NCBI GenBank assembly: GCA_937959275.1
Contig: CALGLU010000105.1
Location: forward strand, 61,089 to 125,088
Reading direction: 5' to 3'
Source: an uncultured Saprospiraceae bacterium
GTDB taxonomy: Bacteria; Bacteroidota; Bacteroidia; Chitinophagales; Saprospiraceae
Length of the DNA: 64,000 nucleotides
Under the pieces are notes generated by a model. That model had not been told where the DNA came from. It ran no database searches and worked only from the letters and a program-made list of their open reading frames with translations. The position numbers were made by a program, and so were the translations under genes. Shown here in pieces: positions 1-9,241 of this stretch. The first letter of the stretch is position 1; each line of letters opens with the position of its first letter.

Positions 1-231
1 TTTCACTATGTTTTTGTATCAATGCAATGACAAGGAGAGGATGTCATCACAAATCTAAATTCAGATGTAAGTTCAGCGAGTTTCATTGAGTCGTCTACAC
101 TGTTTAGTTGTAATCTAAGTCCAATTTATAATGCTGTGGATTACATTGAAATGAAATCAGGATTTGAGGTTCCAAAAGACTATACATTCTGCGCTGAAAT
201 GATCGATGAGTGTATCTTGTATCAAGAATAG
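1..231 (+). pseudogene. 3' remnant of a secreted protein gene with a beta-stack C-terminal domain
   Basis: Only the tail of a gene is present. Frame 1 is open from position 31 to the TAG at 229-231 and ends in YIEMKSGFEVPKDYTFCAEM followed by IDEC. This matches the pattern at the ends of the GH9 protein (12037-15192) and the GH55-like protein (30806-33760): GD-x-I/V-x-L-x-x-x-FEV-x-x-x-A-x-F-x-A-x-I-x-x-C, which I take to be the Bacteroidota 3-coathanger-stack type terminal domain of secreted proteins. An in-frame TGA lies at 28-30, and the other two forward frames close at 58 and 87, so the coding sequence appears frameshifted or decayed just upstream. Whether the rest of the gene is intact lies outside the window. 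Confidence 0.45.
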
Positions 232-246
232 CCTAAATTTTATAGA

Positions 247-900
247 TTAAATCGACAAACTAATCCGATGCACTCCAGGCAAGTACTGCTTCTTCAGCAA
301 GCTTTCTACTGTATCGTAGTGGGTGTCGTTCTGAACAAAGTCAACTCGACTCACATCGACAATCAGTAGTGGAAAGGATAAAATATTTCTAAAGTACTCG
401 AAATACGAATCCTGTATCGTTTGGAGATAGTCTGCTTGGATATATTGCTCATATCCACGCCCTCGCTTATCAATGTTATCCATTAATTCGGGGACACCTC
501 TATGGAAATACACCAATATATCGGGATTAGGAAAGGAGCTACTAAAGGCATTGAACATTTTGGCAAACATTCTGAATTCTTCTTCTGTCAGATTTTTTCG
601 AGCAAATAATAGGGACTTGACAAACGCATAGTCAGCGACCGTAAAGGCAGAAAACAAATCCTGATTGATCAAGTTACGCTGAAGCTGCTTAATCCGTTCA
701 GTCATGAAAAAAAGCTCAACGGCAAATGCGAACCGCTCTTGATTTTCATAAAAGTGAGGCAAGAAGGGATTGTCTTCAAATTGTTCTAAGATTAATCGGC
801 AGCCGTACTTTGTTGCGATCTTTTCGCAGAACGACGTTTTGCCCGAAGCAATGTTGCCTTCTATAACAATGTAATTATATGGGAATGGGTTATTTTCCAA
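247..900 (-). CDS. Deoxynucleoside kinase (dNK family)
   Basis: Phosphorylates deoxynucleosides in the cytoplasmic nucleotide salvage pathway. The Walker A loop GNIASGKT lies at residues 15-22 and is followed by the EQFEDNPFLPHFY segment typical of bacterial deoxyadenosine/deoxyguanosine kinases. The RGRGYEQY lid region near residue 146 also fits. Length (217 residues) is normal for the family. No ATG is available: an in-frame stop lies three codons upstream, and the only sensible start is TTG at 900, which lies inside the end of folK (11-base overlap). Translation is therefore probably coupled to folK. It is the last gene of a symporter-folK-dNK minus-strand operon. The natural substrate cannot be told from sequence alone. 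Confidence 0.88.
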   Translation of the reverse strand: MENNPFPYNYIVIEGNIASGKTSFCEKIATKYGCRLILEQFEDNPFLPHFYENQERFAFAVELFFMTERIKQLQRNLINQDLFSAFTVADYAFVKSLLFARKNLTEEEFRMFAKMFNAFSSSFPNPDILVYFHRGVPELMDNIDKRGRGYEQYIQADYLQTIQDSYFEYFRNILSFPLLIVDVSRVDFVQNDTHYDTVESLLKKQYLPGVHRISLSI

Positions 901-1375
901 GGATTCTCACGGCCGATTGATCAAGGCTGGCAAGATATAATTCTTCGATGGTCTTTTTTAGGATTGGATGTAGAAACATATTATTAATTTCTTTCATGGG
1001 AGCTAGGACAAAATTGCGATCCTGTAGGAGTGGGTGCGGTACTGTCAATTTGGGGCTATCAATAATAAAGTCCTCGTAGAATATAATATCAATATCGATG
1101 TTACGAGCGCCCCATTTTTGAACCCGCTTACGGCCCATACTAAATTCAATTTTTTCAATAGATGAGAGGATTGCATGCGGGTTGTGATAGCTTTCTATAA
1201 GAATGACCTTATTGATAAATGAGTCTTGATTGACTTCGCCCCAAGGTTCAGTAACATAGACAGAAGATGATGCCACGATTGTACCGATAAATTGTTGGAT
1301 GTACCGCTCTGCAGTTTCCAAGTACTCCTCTTTTGGCTCTTCGTTAGAACCTAATCCGAGATAGACTTTTGCCAC
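890..1375 (-). CDS. folK: 2-amino-4-hydroxy-6-hydroxymethyldihydropteridine pyrophosphokinase (HPPK)
   Basis: Transfers pyrophosphate from ATP to 6-hydroxymethyl-dihydropterin in folate synthesis. The family signature is present: YLGLGSNEEPK at the N-terminus, SSVYVTEPWG near residue 38, and the ATP/magnesium signature WGARNIDIDIIFY near residue 88, followed by PHPLLQDRNFVLAPM. Length (161 residues) is typical. The start is GTG at 1375, three bases after the stop of the upstream symporter gene, and the end overlaps the TTG start of the deoxynucleoside kinase by 11 bases. Folate and deoxynucleoside salvage genes are commonly adjacent in Bacteroidota. Confidence 0.93.
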   Translation of the reverse strand: MAKVYLGLGSNEEPKEEYLETAERYIQQFIGTIVASSSVYVTEPWGEVNQDSFINKVILIESYHNPHAILSSIEKIEFSMGRKRVQKWGARNIDIDIIFYEDFIIDSPKLTVPHPLLQDRNFVLAPMKEINNMFLHPILKKTIEELYLASLDQSAVRILGK

Positions 1376-1378
1376 GGA

Positions 1379-2983
1379 TTAAGCTGATTTGCCGATGGCC
1401 TTTAGGTATTTAGCTAATTCATCCTTCACAATTGGAAAGAGGAAAAATAGACCAATCATATTAGGAAATACCATCGCCAATATCATGGCATCGGAGAATC
1501 CCCATACGACATCCATATTTGCAGCAGCACCAATAACGATAAAGACAAGAAACAGAATTTTGTATGTTATATCAGCGGCCTTACTTTTTCCAAATAGGTA
1601 TTTCCATGATTGCAAGCCGTAGTAAGACCACGAAATCATTGTTGATATAGCGAAAAGTATAATAGCTACTGTCAATACATAGGGAAACCAAGGAATAACT
1701 GATCCAAATGCCCTTGATGTCAATGTCGCACCTTCTAAGCTGACACCATCGATTTCGACTACTCCACCAGCTGCTCCATATTCAAAGTATCCGCCACTGT
1801 TGTAAAATATAATGACTAAAGCAGTCATCGTACAGATCACTACTGTATCAATAAATGGTTCTAATAAGGCAACGAGTCCTTCAGATGCAGGATAATTCGT
1901 CTTAACGGCGGAGTGAGCTATTGCTGCTGAACCAGCACCAGCCTCATTCGAAAAGACCGCTCTTCTGAACCCTTGAATCAGAACTCCAAAAAAGCCACCT
2001 ACTGCAGCTGATGGAGAGAAGGCTTCAGAAATGATCAAGCCAAATGCATCATCGATATAGGAAAAATTGCTAAACACAACCACAAGACAAGCAACAATAT
2101 AAATAACTGCCATCAATGGCACTACTTTCTCTGTGACTGAAGCGATCCGCTTAATACCACCTATTATGACTATACCCACTATAAGAGCTAAGACAGCACC
2201 GATTATCGTTCCTGCGCTACCGCCTTCCATACCTAATAAGGATGCTAACTGAAGAGAGGCTTGATTCGATTGTGCAGCATTACCTCCACCAAACGAAGCA
2301 CCAATACACAATACAGCAAAGATGACCGCCAATACCTTTCCAATCCGCGCATAACCGCGCTCCTTAAGACCTTTAGAAAGATAATACATCGGTCCACCAT
2401 ACACCGTTCCATCTGGTCCAATATCTCTGTACTTGACACCTAGAGTACACTCCACGAATTTGGTAGACATACCTAATAAACCACAGATGATCATCCAAAA
2501 TGTTGCTCCAGGACCACCGATAGTAATAGCGGCTGCAACCCCTGCTATATTCCCCAAACCTACAGTTCCACTCACGGCAGTCGCTAATGCTTGAAAATGA
2601 CTGACTTCACCGTCCGCGCTCTCATCTCTAATCGTATCTGGATTATCACCATCAGGCATACTGACCGCTGCTTTGTCAGGGCCACTATACTGTTCAATCT
2701 CATCATACTTGCCACGAACAACGGAGATGGCCGTCCCAAACTTCAATATGTTGGCAAACTTGAAATAAATAGTAAAAAAGACTGCACCAAATACTAATAA
2801 TATGATAACTGTAGGTATCCCTCCTTCTATGATAGCTCCTGTCCCAGGAAAAGGGTAGAATACAAGGTGTTCCCAACCTTTTGCAAAAGGTCTGAATGCT
2901 TCATTAATACGTTCGTCTAGGCCTTGAGCAAATGAGAATTGATAAAAGCTCATTAGTAATAGTGTATAGAAAGGTTTTTTCAT
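1379..2983 (-). CDS. Sodium:alanine/glycine symporter family protein (AGCS)
   Basis: Inner-membrane, sodium-coupled amino acid transporter of the AGCS family. The protein has about ten hydrophobic segments. It shows the conserved [14 protein letters not shown] motif near residue 140 and the [20 protein letters not shown] signature near residue 340. The N-terminus looks like a cleavable signal peptide ending SFAQG, followed by about 30 soluble residues before the first transmembrane helix, an arrangement seen in Bacteroidota members of the family. A hydrophilic insert ([16 protein letters not shown]) lies near residue 110. The ATG at 2983 is the only sensible start. It is the first gene of the operon with folK. 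The exact amino acid carried is unknown. Confidence 0.92.
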   Translation of the reverse strand: MKKPFYTLLLMSFYQFSFAQGLDERINEAFRPFAKGWEHLVFYPFPGTGAIIEGGIPTVIILLVFGAVFFTIYFKFANILKFGTAISVVRGKYDEIEQYSGPDKAAVSMPDGDNPDTIRDESADGEVSHFQALATAVSGTVGLGNIAGVAAAITIGGPGATFWMIICGLLGMSTKFVECTLGVKYRDIGPDGTVYGGPMYYLSKGLKERGYARIGKVLAVIFAVLCIGASFGGGNAAQSNQASLQLASLLGMEGGSAGTIIGAVLALIVGIVIIGGIKRIASVTEKVVPLMAVIYIVACLVVVFSNFSYIDDAFGLIISEAFSPSAAVGGFFGVLIQGFRRAVFSNEAGAGSAAIAHSAVKTNYPASEGLVALLEPFIDTVVICTMTALVIIFYNSGGYFEYGAAGGVVEIDGVSLEGATLTSRAFGSVIPWFPYVLTVAIILFAISTMISWSYYGLQSWKYLFGKSKAADITYKILFLVFIVIGAAANMDVVWGFSDAMILAMVFPNMIGLFFLFPIVKDELAKYLKAIGKSA

Positions 2984-3170
2984 TACTCGTTTTCAGTTTT
3001 TCAGGAGATTAAGGTAATCATAATATTGAAAATGATGGAAATGTGTCCAAAACATATTGATATGATTGGGTGAATTACTTAAGACATATCTTTCCGAAAG
3101 TCTTGGATAGGGTATTCAATTGGGTCATATTCATTCATAAATCAATACTGGTCTGATGATGGATTGCCAT

Positions 3171-3286
3171 AGAAAAAACCACCTCGTCACCCAACTCTAG
3201 GCCTCTGCAACTACTCCGCAGCAGGGGAATTCTCCTCCTGCAGAAGAGTAGTCCTGCATTTTATACCGGAACGATGTGGTTTCCCT
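3171..3286. repeat. Small intergenic element with inverted ends (GAGGTGGTTT family)
   Basis: This is the main structure in the 385-base gap between 2984 and 3368. The left end reads aaaaccacctcgtc and the right end reads acgatgtggtttccc, so the ends are inverted copies of each other. The interior carries ggaattctcctcctgcagaa (3225-3244). The same ends and interior recur at 56385-56478, where they continue into a tandem array. The element resembles a REP or MITE-like non-autonomous repeat. I see no gene in it. The rest of the gap shows nothing recognisable. Confidence 0.7.
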
Positions 3287-3368
3287 TTTAAGAGTGTGTA
3301 CTTCATTCCCCTCAGAAATTGAAAAATGTAGAACATTAAGTCTTATAAATATTATGTATTTTTGTAAT

Positions 3369-3899
3369 ATGTTTCGTAACGGATTTGTTATATATTTTGG
3401 ATTCTACTTATTGTTTTTGTCATCTGCTTGTCAAGATCAATCCAAGGCTAAGCAGAGTGAGGATAGCTCTTACGAAGTTGTGATTCAACACGCTGCAGGT
3501 GATGATTACTTGTATTCCCATCTTGAAACGCCAATAGCCTATTTGAACTATCCCTTTAATATGGGCTATATCAGTGGATTAGAAGTTGATAATGTCCAAT
3601 GCATTCTCTTATCTAAACAAATGTCTCCTAGAAGTCGGATAGCCATCAAACCTATCGCTGTATTCAAAACGAAAGAACATGGCGAGGGAATTAATTATAT
3701 CATTGCAATCCCAACGGATCCAGACCTGAAAAGTGTCACAATAGATCATTTCTCGGATCTGGTAACGAAACATATTGCTGTTAAATCCATTATAGAGTTT
3801 TGGATCTTAAATAGATGCGGTATGGGTTGTGCAGAAAATGTATCTTGGGGAAACGAAAACTCAGCTGCTTTCGTTTTAGAACAATTGATTGAATCATAA
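3369..3899 (+). CDS. Inorganic pyrophosphatase-like lipoprotein, probably catalytically inactive
   Basis: The reading frame opens at 3276, but the ATG at 3369 gives a signal peptide ending FLSSACQDQ, a plausible lipobox, so the product is likely a periplasmic or outer-membrane lipoprotein. The body follows the family I soluble pyrophosphatase fold as found in Bacteroidota lipoprotein versions: the NYPFNMGYISG segment replaces YPGNYGFIPGT, YIIAIPTD replaces KIIAVPxD, and the helix ending IIEFWILN is followed by GMG and a WGNEN segment. The metal-binding block GDGDALDxL is replaced by LEVDNVQCILL, and the Asp and Lys before IIAVP are also lost. The family assignment is by eye. Loss of catalysis is inference from the missing acidic residues. 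It lies nine bases before the next gene and is probably cotranscribed. Confidence 0.62.
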   Translation: MFRNGFVIYFGFYLLFLSSACQDQSKAKQSEDSSYEVVIQHAAGDDYLYSHLETPIAYLNYPFNMGYISGLEVDNVQCILLSKQMSPRSRIAIKPIAVFKTKEHGEGINYIIAIPTDPDLKSVTIDHFSDLVTKHIAVKSIIEFWILNRCGMGCAENVSWGNENSAAFVLEQLIES

Positions 3900-3908
3900 G
3901 CCATTCTT

Positions 3909-5171
3909 GTGGAGTGTAAAGTTAAAAGTCATAAAGTCGGATTGAAAAAAAAGAGGAAGAAACAATCACTATCTACTCAGCCCGTTGAATTTCTTGATGG
4001 GTATTCGCTTGTACTCTTTGACGAAATTCAATCAAAAGCCGACGAATGGACTGATATTGTTCCAGATAATATCTTCTTTTCAATTCCATTTCTTGAGTTG
4101 GTCGAACATACCCCGCCTCATGGCATAAAACCATTCTATGCCATATTGTATAAAGACGGCGGTCTTGCTGTAGGGGTCTTAAGCCTCCAGATGAAAGAAG
4201 TTGATTTGTCTGAAAGTATGAACTTTGACGAAGGCTTCAAAAAACAAAATGCCTTTCAGAAGCTTTCGGTGTCAACTCGAAAAACGGCAGCGAAATTGGC
4301 AACATTCAATACACTTATTTGTGGTAATGTGTTGTTGACTGGGGAGTATGGTTTCCACTTCAGCGACAAAACGATTTTATACAAGGACCAATTTAATATC
4401 GTAGAGATGGCCTTGAATGCGATTGCAAAACAACTCAAAAAGCACGGATATAAATCTGGACCCATCCTAATGAAGGATTACTATAAGGACAAAGAATTTG
4501 CCTTAAATAATCTAAATGAAAGCAAGTTTTGTGAGTTTGCTGTCCAGCCGAATATGATCCTCAATATTCAAGAAGATTGGAAAAGCTTTGATGACTACCT
4601 CAAGGCGATTAAATCAAAATATCGTGTGAGGGCAAAACGAGCCTTTAAGAAATTAGGTCCTGAAGTCACTAAAAGGCATTTGACACCAGAAGACATTATT
4701 CAATACCAACAACGCCTGTTTGATCTCTATATCGAAACAGCCAGTGAGGCAGATTTTAATCTTTTTACTTTGCCGGTGAATTACTTCAGATTATTGACAG
4801 AGTATCTTGGAGACAAAATCAAAATCGTTGGTTATTTTATGGATGGTGAAATGATCGGTTACTATACGATTCTGTTCAACACAGAATATATGGAAGCTCA
4901 TTATTTAGGTTATGATAAATCAAAAAATGGCCAGCGGCAGATCTATCTAAATATGCTCTTCGATCTTGTCAAAGAAGGCATAGATCATCAAGTCAATAAA
5001 ATACAATTCGCTAGGACGGCTTTAGAAATTAAAAGTTCCATTGGAGCTATTCCATATGATATGCTTTGCTATTTGAAGCACCAATCAGGATGGAAAAACG
5101 CTATGCTTCCAAGGCTTCTAAAAGTCATGGTCCCCGTCAAAGAATGGAAGCCACGAACGCCTTTTAAATAG
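3909..5171 (+). CDS. GNAT/FemAB-fold acyltransferase-like protein
   Basis: Soluble protein of 420 residues without a signal peptide, starting with GTG at 3909. The C-terminal half (about 230-380) has the layout of a GNAT/FemAB-type domain: a long helical segment KSKYRVRAKRAFKKL, then YIETASEADFNLFTLPVNYF, then the beta strands KIVGYFMDGEMIGYYTILF and YMEAHYLGYD, and a helix at 320-340. This resembles the uncharacterised peptidoglycan-biosynthesis/recognition group of GNAT-like proteins. The N-terminus is strongly basic (KKKRKKQ). No acceptor can be named. Its stop codon is one base from the stop of the convergent gene at 5173, with no room for a separate terminator. Confidence 0.6.
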   Translation: MECKVKSHKVGLKKKRKKQSLSTQPVEFLDGYSLVLFDEIQSKADEWTDIVPDNIFFSIPFLELVEHTPPHGIKPFYAILYKDGGLAVGVLSLQMKEVDLSESMNFDEGFKKQNAFQKLSVSTRKTAAKLATFNTLICGNVLLTGEYGFHFSDKTILYKDQFNIVEMALNAIAKQLKKHGYKSGPILMKDYYKDKEFALNNLNESKFCEFAVQPNMILNIQEDWKSFDDYLKAIKSKYRVRAKRAFKKLGPEVTKRHLTPEDIIQYQQRLFDLYIETASEADFNLFTLPVNYFRLLTEYLGDKIKIVGYFMDGEMIGYYTILFNTEYMEAHYLGYDKSKNGQRQIYLNMLFDLVKEGIDHQVNKIQFARTALEIKSSIGAIPYDMLCYLKHQSGWKNAMLPRLLKVMVPVKEWKPRTPFK

Positions 5172-5172
5172 T

Positions 5173-6954
5173 CTATCTAAAATCTGTATCCCTCGTATCT
5201 TGGTATTCTGTGACTCCAAAACCACTTCCAAGCATGAGATAAGTCGTATTATAATCAATCGTGACAATTCCAGCAGGATTAATGGTAACTGTATTGATTG
5301 TACAGTTTTGTTCATCATTTAATTTGTTCCAGTCCAGATGATAATTGCCAGCTGTATCCTTGGTTATATTGGCTAATACCGAGTAAGCATATTTTTGTTG
5401 ATAGCCTCCTGAAAGATTTCGTTTTCCAAATCTGGATATACGCATGACCAGAGCATCCGCGCTTGGCATATCTTGAAGGTCTAAGGTGAATTGATGATTC
5501 GTCTTATTGTCAGCAGCGATGATGTCCACTTCATGAGACTTTGGAAATATTGACCAAGCTAAGGGCATAAAAGGCTCTTGGCTAACCGTCAATTCATTGC
5601 TTACTGTCAAATCTTTAGTTTGGATATCATCTACACCTTCAAAACGGCCAATGATGCCTCCCTCGCCCGTCAGGTCGGTGTTGACATAGGTGAAAGATGA
5701 TCGTTCTACTTCACCCACATAGCGACCTCCAAAATTCACATTAAATCCACCAGGCGACCTAAACGCAAAACCATCTACATCCTTATCAACAAAATGACCA
5801 CCAATAAATGTCGAGGATTTACTCTCAGGCAAGTCAACAGAAATATCGCCATTCCCTTCGCAGTTCATATTCATATAGGTATTGTAATTCATTTGAGAAA
5901 TACCGTTTGGCCCGGTGCCGCCAATCCATGTGAAGCCTTTCTCGGCATTACTCACAGCACCATAACTAACGACAGAGTTGGCATTAAACCAAGACCGATT
6001 TGCCGTTGAGTTGCCTTCCATCAGCCAACCATGTCGTCCATTTTGTAAAGAGACTAATCCCGAAAAGACACATCGGGTAACTTGAAAATTAGCTCCGTAG
6101 TCATTGCCTCCCGCATCAATCCCGCAATAAAAGCCATCCAACCCACAGTTGCGCGCCAATAAATGTTCATGGTGTGCTCCTTGCCCACGTAAGAATACGA
6201 AGCCATGTCTCTCGGCTCCATCGACAACCAAACCTTTAAGACTTACACTGAACATTGCCACGCAAACCGTATTGTCTAACACCGCACCATAGCCATCTAT
6301 AAGAGTAGGATTCCATGCCCCTGCCGCCCCGGTGATTTTCCAAAACTCTTCTAGATGATAATTGCCAGAAGGAATTAATAATCGTCTGATCTGTTGGTTT
6401 GTCAAAAATGATGTTGCTTTTGTGAAGGCAGGACTGCTATTAATAAGTGGATCAGCTTTGGCACCAAACCAGCACACATTGACATATTCTAGAGTCCAAG
6501 ATCCAGATAGGGCTGCCCCATCAAAAATCTGCGTGCTCTGCGCATCGATTCCCGTTTGATCACCAATGATATTGGAGTAGTTTTTTAGCTGCCCCCCTTT
6601 GAAGGTGAGGATAACATGACTCGGTAGAGTCACTGTATTATTTTGAAGGTCATGGCAATGTCTGATCTCCCAGATTGACGAAGACATGTTGCTTGGGATA
6701 TTTTGAAAATCAAAATCTACTGGTAATACATGATAGCCTAAACTGCAAGCGCCAGCATCTCGATTATTCATAGATTCAATAGGCATTTGGGTAATCGTGC
6801 CATCAGCCTGTCTTGTCAATACCGAATCGGCTTGAGAGCTTGCTGGCACATCGATGACTTGAAGTGTGCCTTCAACAGTAAGATGAGGTGTTTGGGATAG
6901 TAATAAAGAATTGACTACACATAATAAGCTACTGATTAAGATGACTCTTTTCAT
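5173..6954 (-). CDS. Secreted right-handed beta-helix protein
   Basis: The 593-residue protein has an N-terminal signal peptide ending SLLLSQ, then a short stretch (about 25-60) containing ADSVLTRQADGTI, which resembles the linker found before beta-helix or fibre-like domains in Bacteroidota secreted proteins. Residues 120-450 carry short imperfect beta-helix turns (FKGGQLKNYSNIIG, LIPSGNYHLEEFW, GLVVDGAERHGFVFLRGQGAHHEHLLARNCGLDGF), typical of the pectate-lyase-like superfold. The C-terminus (470-593) is a separate beta-rich domain. There is no T9SS terminal domain. No catalytic residues can be assigned, so it could be a lyase, a glycosidase or a binding protein. It is followed by the CE15-like esterase gene in the same direction, 68 bases upstream. 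Confidence 0.55.
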   Translation of the reverse strand: MKRVILISSLLCVVNSLLLSQTPHLTVEGTLQVIDVPASSQADSVLTRQADGTITQMPIESMNNRDAGACSLGYHVLPVDFDFQNIPSNMSSSIWEIRHCHDLQNNTVTLPSHVILTFKGGQLKNYSNIIGDQTGIDAQSTQIFDGAALSGSWTLEYVNVCWFGAKADPLINSSPAFTKATSFLTNQQIRRLLIPSGNYHLEEFWKITGAAGAWNPTLIDGYGAVLDNTVCVAMFSVSLKGLVVDGAERHGFVFLRGQGAHHEHLLARNCGLDGFYCGIDAGGNDYGANFQVTRCVFSGLVSLQNGRHGWLMEGNSTANRSWFNANSVVSYGAVSNAEKGFTWIGGTGPNGISQMNYNTYMNMNCEGNGDISVDLPESKSSTFIGGHFVDKDVDGFAFRSPGGFNVNFGGRYVGEVERSSFTYVNTDLTGEGGIIGRFEGVDDIQTKDLTVSNELTVSQEPFMPLAWSIFPKSHEVDIIAADNKTNHQFTLDLQDMPSADALVMRISRFGKRNLSGGYQQKYAYSVLANITKDTAGNYHLDWNKLNDEQNCTINTVTINPAGIVTIDYNTTYLMLGSGFGVTEYQDTRDTDFR

Positions 6955-7022
6955 GACTTAGGTTTGAAAGAATGAGGGAAGGGGTGTTGGTACAAAGTAA
7001 ATGGTTTTACTTTGGTTTTAGT

Positions 7023-8294
7023 TCATTCCAAGTGCTTTTTTGCAAATTTTATAAATTGCTGCCAATCATAGTCTTTGACATCATGTCCGCCATCTCTTAT
7101 ATGATAGCCGATCGATGTATGTCGTGGAGCATTGGCTGGCGGAGGGTTAGGATTTGAAAGTACATCCTTACCAAACAATTGATAAACAGGTCCAGCATGA
7201 TAGCCAGATAAATATTCGCCTTTCGGGTCAGCCCATCGATCTTCTTGTGCGCTTGCAATATAGACAGGCCGAGGAGCGATTAAGGCTATGAGCATATGCT
7301 GGTCTATTGGTAACGAATTTTCATTGTTGCTGTAGGCTTTAAAGTTGTCACAAAACCAATGAGGGAAATTTGTATTTAAAACCTCTGCTGTTTCACCATA
7401 GGTTCGCCTAAATAGCGCTGCACCACCACTACCAGAATTATTAGAGATCACTAAGTCAAATCGTTCGTCAAGAGCACCTGCCCACAAAGAGGTTTTGCCT
7501 AATCTAGAGTGGCCCATCACAATTACTTTTGACTCTGTATGTTCTGCATCGACTTGCAAATAATCCATAGCTCTTGACAAGCCCCAAGCCCACGCAGATA
7601 TAGCGCCCCATTCATGAGATGCAGGTTTTGTTTGACCAGATTGATAGAGTAGAGCATGTGCGCCATCTGAAAAATCATTTTTGTCGGGATCGATATCGCC
7701 ATAATAGATCGTTGCCAATCCAAAGCCATTGTCTATGATTGATTCTACAGGCCAGCGATGATGTCGTTTGCCTCTCGAATCCTCAGATGCTTGATTGTTT
7801 GAAGTGCCAATTGCCTCGCTATCTTTGACCCAAGCATCAGTGATAAGAATTGCCTGATCATCAATGATCGTTTGATTGCCATAGAAATTGTATCCCAGAA
7901 ATATATGAGGGTTTTCAATATCTTTTGGTAAGTAGATTAGGATATGAATATCAAGCGTTTTGCCTTGCAGCTCAAGAGTCAGTTTTACTTGTTTGCGAAT
8001 TGCTTTTTGCTCTAAAGCTATATCGCTACGTTCAAGGATTTTAAAATCAGTCATTAGCAAAGGTGTTGGCACCTGTCCGTAAATCTCTTGTTGAAAGAGC
8101 TTGAGGATTTCTGGTCGACGAAGATTTATCCAATCCTCAACATGTTCAACTTGATTACCATTTTGCATAACCAGAGGATCAGGTAGTTTGTATTCAGGTA
8201 CTTTCGCTTCATTGTAAATAATGTCTTCTTGAGCGTTCATTTGCAATGGAATAGTGGCAAGAATAAAAATCAAGGAAATTTGAATTGAATTCAT
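7023..8294 (-). CDS. Glucuronoyl esterase-like alpha/beta hydrolase (CE15 type)
   Basis: Secreted or periplasmic esterase. The frame extends to a TTG at 8318, but the ATG at 8294 begins a clear signal peptide ending QMNAQ and is preferred. Landmarks of family CE15 are present: EIYGQVP near residue 75, NFYGNQT near 125, the nucleophile motif GHSRLGK near 260, SNNSGSGGAALFRR just after it, WFCDNFKAY near 310, and a C-terminal GYHIRDGGHDV carrying the likely catalytic His. CE15 enzymes cleave esters between glucuronic acid of xylan and lignin alcohols, but in marine bacteria the substrate is often unknown. With its beta-helix neighbour it may form a small polysaccharide-processing pair. Confidence 0.82.
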   Translation of the reverse strand: MNSIQISLIFILATIPLQMNAQEDIIYNEAKVPEYKLPDPLVMQNGNQVEHVEDWINLRRPEILKLFQQEIYGQVPTPLLMTDFKILERSDIALEQKAIRKQVKLTLELQGKTLDIHILIYLPKDIENPHIFLGYNFYGNQTIIDDQAILITDAWVKDSEAIGTSNNQASEDSRGKRHHRWPVESIIDNGFGLATIYYGDIDPDKNDFSDGAHALLYQSGQTKPASHEWGAISAWAWGLSRAMDYLQVDAEHTESKVIVMGHSRLGKTSLWAGALDERFDLVISNNSGSGGAALFRRTYGETAEVLNTNFPHWFCDNFKAYSNNENSLPIDQHMLIALIAPRPVYIASAQEDRWADPKGEYLSGYHAGPVYQLFGKDVLSNPNPPPANAPRHTSIGYHIRDGGHDVKDYDWQQFIKFAKKHLE

Positions 8295-8501
8295 AATTAG
8301 TTTTTTCGGCAGCGACAAACCTATTTAGGCTAATGTAAACTACGATTTAGAATCAAAAAAATATAGCTTCGCTTAAAGACTTTATTGACTTCGTATAACT
8401 AAGTAATCAATCTTGTCTGCAGAATCAATGTCATTTCTAATTATTATTTTAACTACATTCCAATTTGATAATAAGGAGAATACAAAATCCAATACTCAGT
8501 T

Positions 8502-9197
8502 ATGATAATGCATTCAAATCAACAATCTATTCTCATGTTAGGGGCGAGTGGTACGGTAGGAACAGCAACTTTACATGCGCTTCTTAAAGGCCACAATATT
8601 CAAAAACTCACCTTGCTCGGTAGGAGCCCGATTCCGAATCTAGAAGCTAATTTTGTCCAGCAATATAAAATCAATGTCAGCGATCCCGAATCCTACCAGC
8701 ACTACTTGTCAGACCACAACACAGCAATTTGTACATTAGGCGTCGGACAACCTTCGAAAGTCAGCAAAGAAGATTTTGTCAAAATTGATAAACTAGCTGT
8801 GCTAGATTTTGCTAAAGCATGCAAGATGGAAGGCGTTAAACATTTTGAATTGTTGTCCTCAGTAGGCATTAACTCAAGGTCATCTTCTTTTTATTTGCGC
8901 ACAAAAGGTGAATTGGTTGATGAGCTAAAGGCCTTAGATTTTGATCGCCTCAGTATTTTTAAGCCATCAATGATTCTAACACCAACAAATAGGTACGGAT
9001 TATCTCAAGCAGTTGTATTGAAAGTTTGGCCACTTTTCAAACCATTGTTAATGGGGAGTCTACGTAAATATAGAGGTGTTCCTATACATGTTCTTGGGCA
9101 AGCAATCGCGAAAAATGTCTTTGCAGAAGGTGAATCTTTTGAAGAGCTACAATGGGATGAATTTTATGCAGTCATTCAAATGATCAAATCTATCTGA
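8502..9197 (+). CDS. NAD(P)-binding atypical SDR (TIP30/HTATIP2-like)
   Basis: The Rossmann fold starts with SILMLGASGTVGTATLHALL (GxxGxxG at about residues 15-21), followed by a basic-residue-containing second strand (LTLLGRSP) that suggests NADP binding. ICTLGVGQPSKVSKEDF and FELLSSVGINSRSSSFYLRTKGELVDEL match the atypical SDR group including human TIP30, where the Tyr/Lys pair is YLRTKGE. Two ATG codons (8502, 8508) are possible and cannot be separated. It is a stand-alone gene between two minus-strand units. The substrate is unknown. Members of this group are annotated as oxidoreductases or nucleoside-sugar epimerase-like proteins. Confidence 0.75.
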   Translation: MIMHSNQQSILMLGASGTVGTATLHALLKGHNIQKLTLLGRSPIPNLEANFVQQYKINVSDPESYQHYLSDHNTAICTLGVGQPSKVSKEDFVKIDKLAVLDFAKACKMEGVKHFELLSSVGINSRSSSFYLRTKGELVDELKALDFDRLSIFKPSMILTPTNRYGLSQAVVLKVWPLFKPLLMGSLRKYRGVPIHVLGQAIAKNVFAEGESFEELQWDEFYAVIQMIKSI

Positions 9198-9241
9198 GGA
9201 TAGGTTAGTGATCAAGCATTTATATTAAGTAAGGTCTTTGA

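Noticed and set aside
3357..3364. TATTTTTG as a promoter box for the pyrophosphatase-like gene
   Set aside because: It ends only four bases before the preferred ATG at 3369, so the transcript would begin after the start codon. Probably chance.
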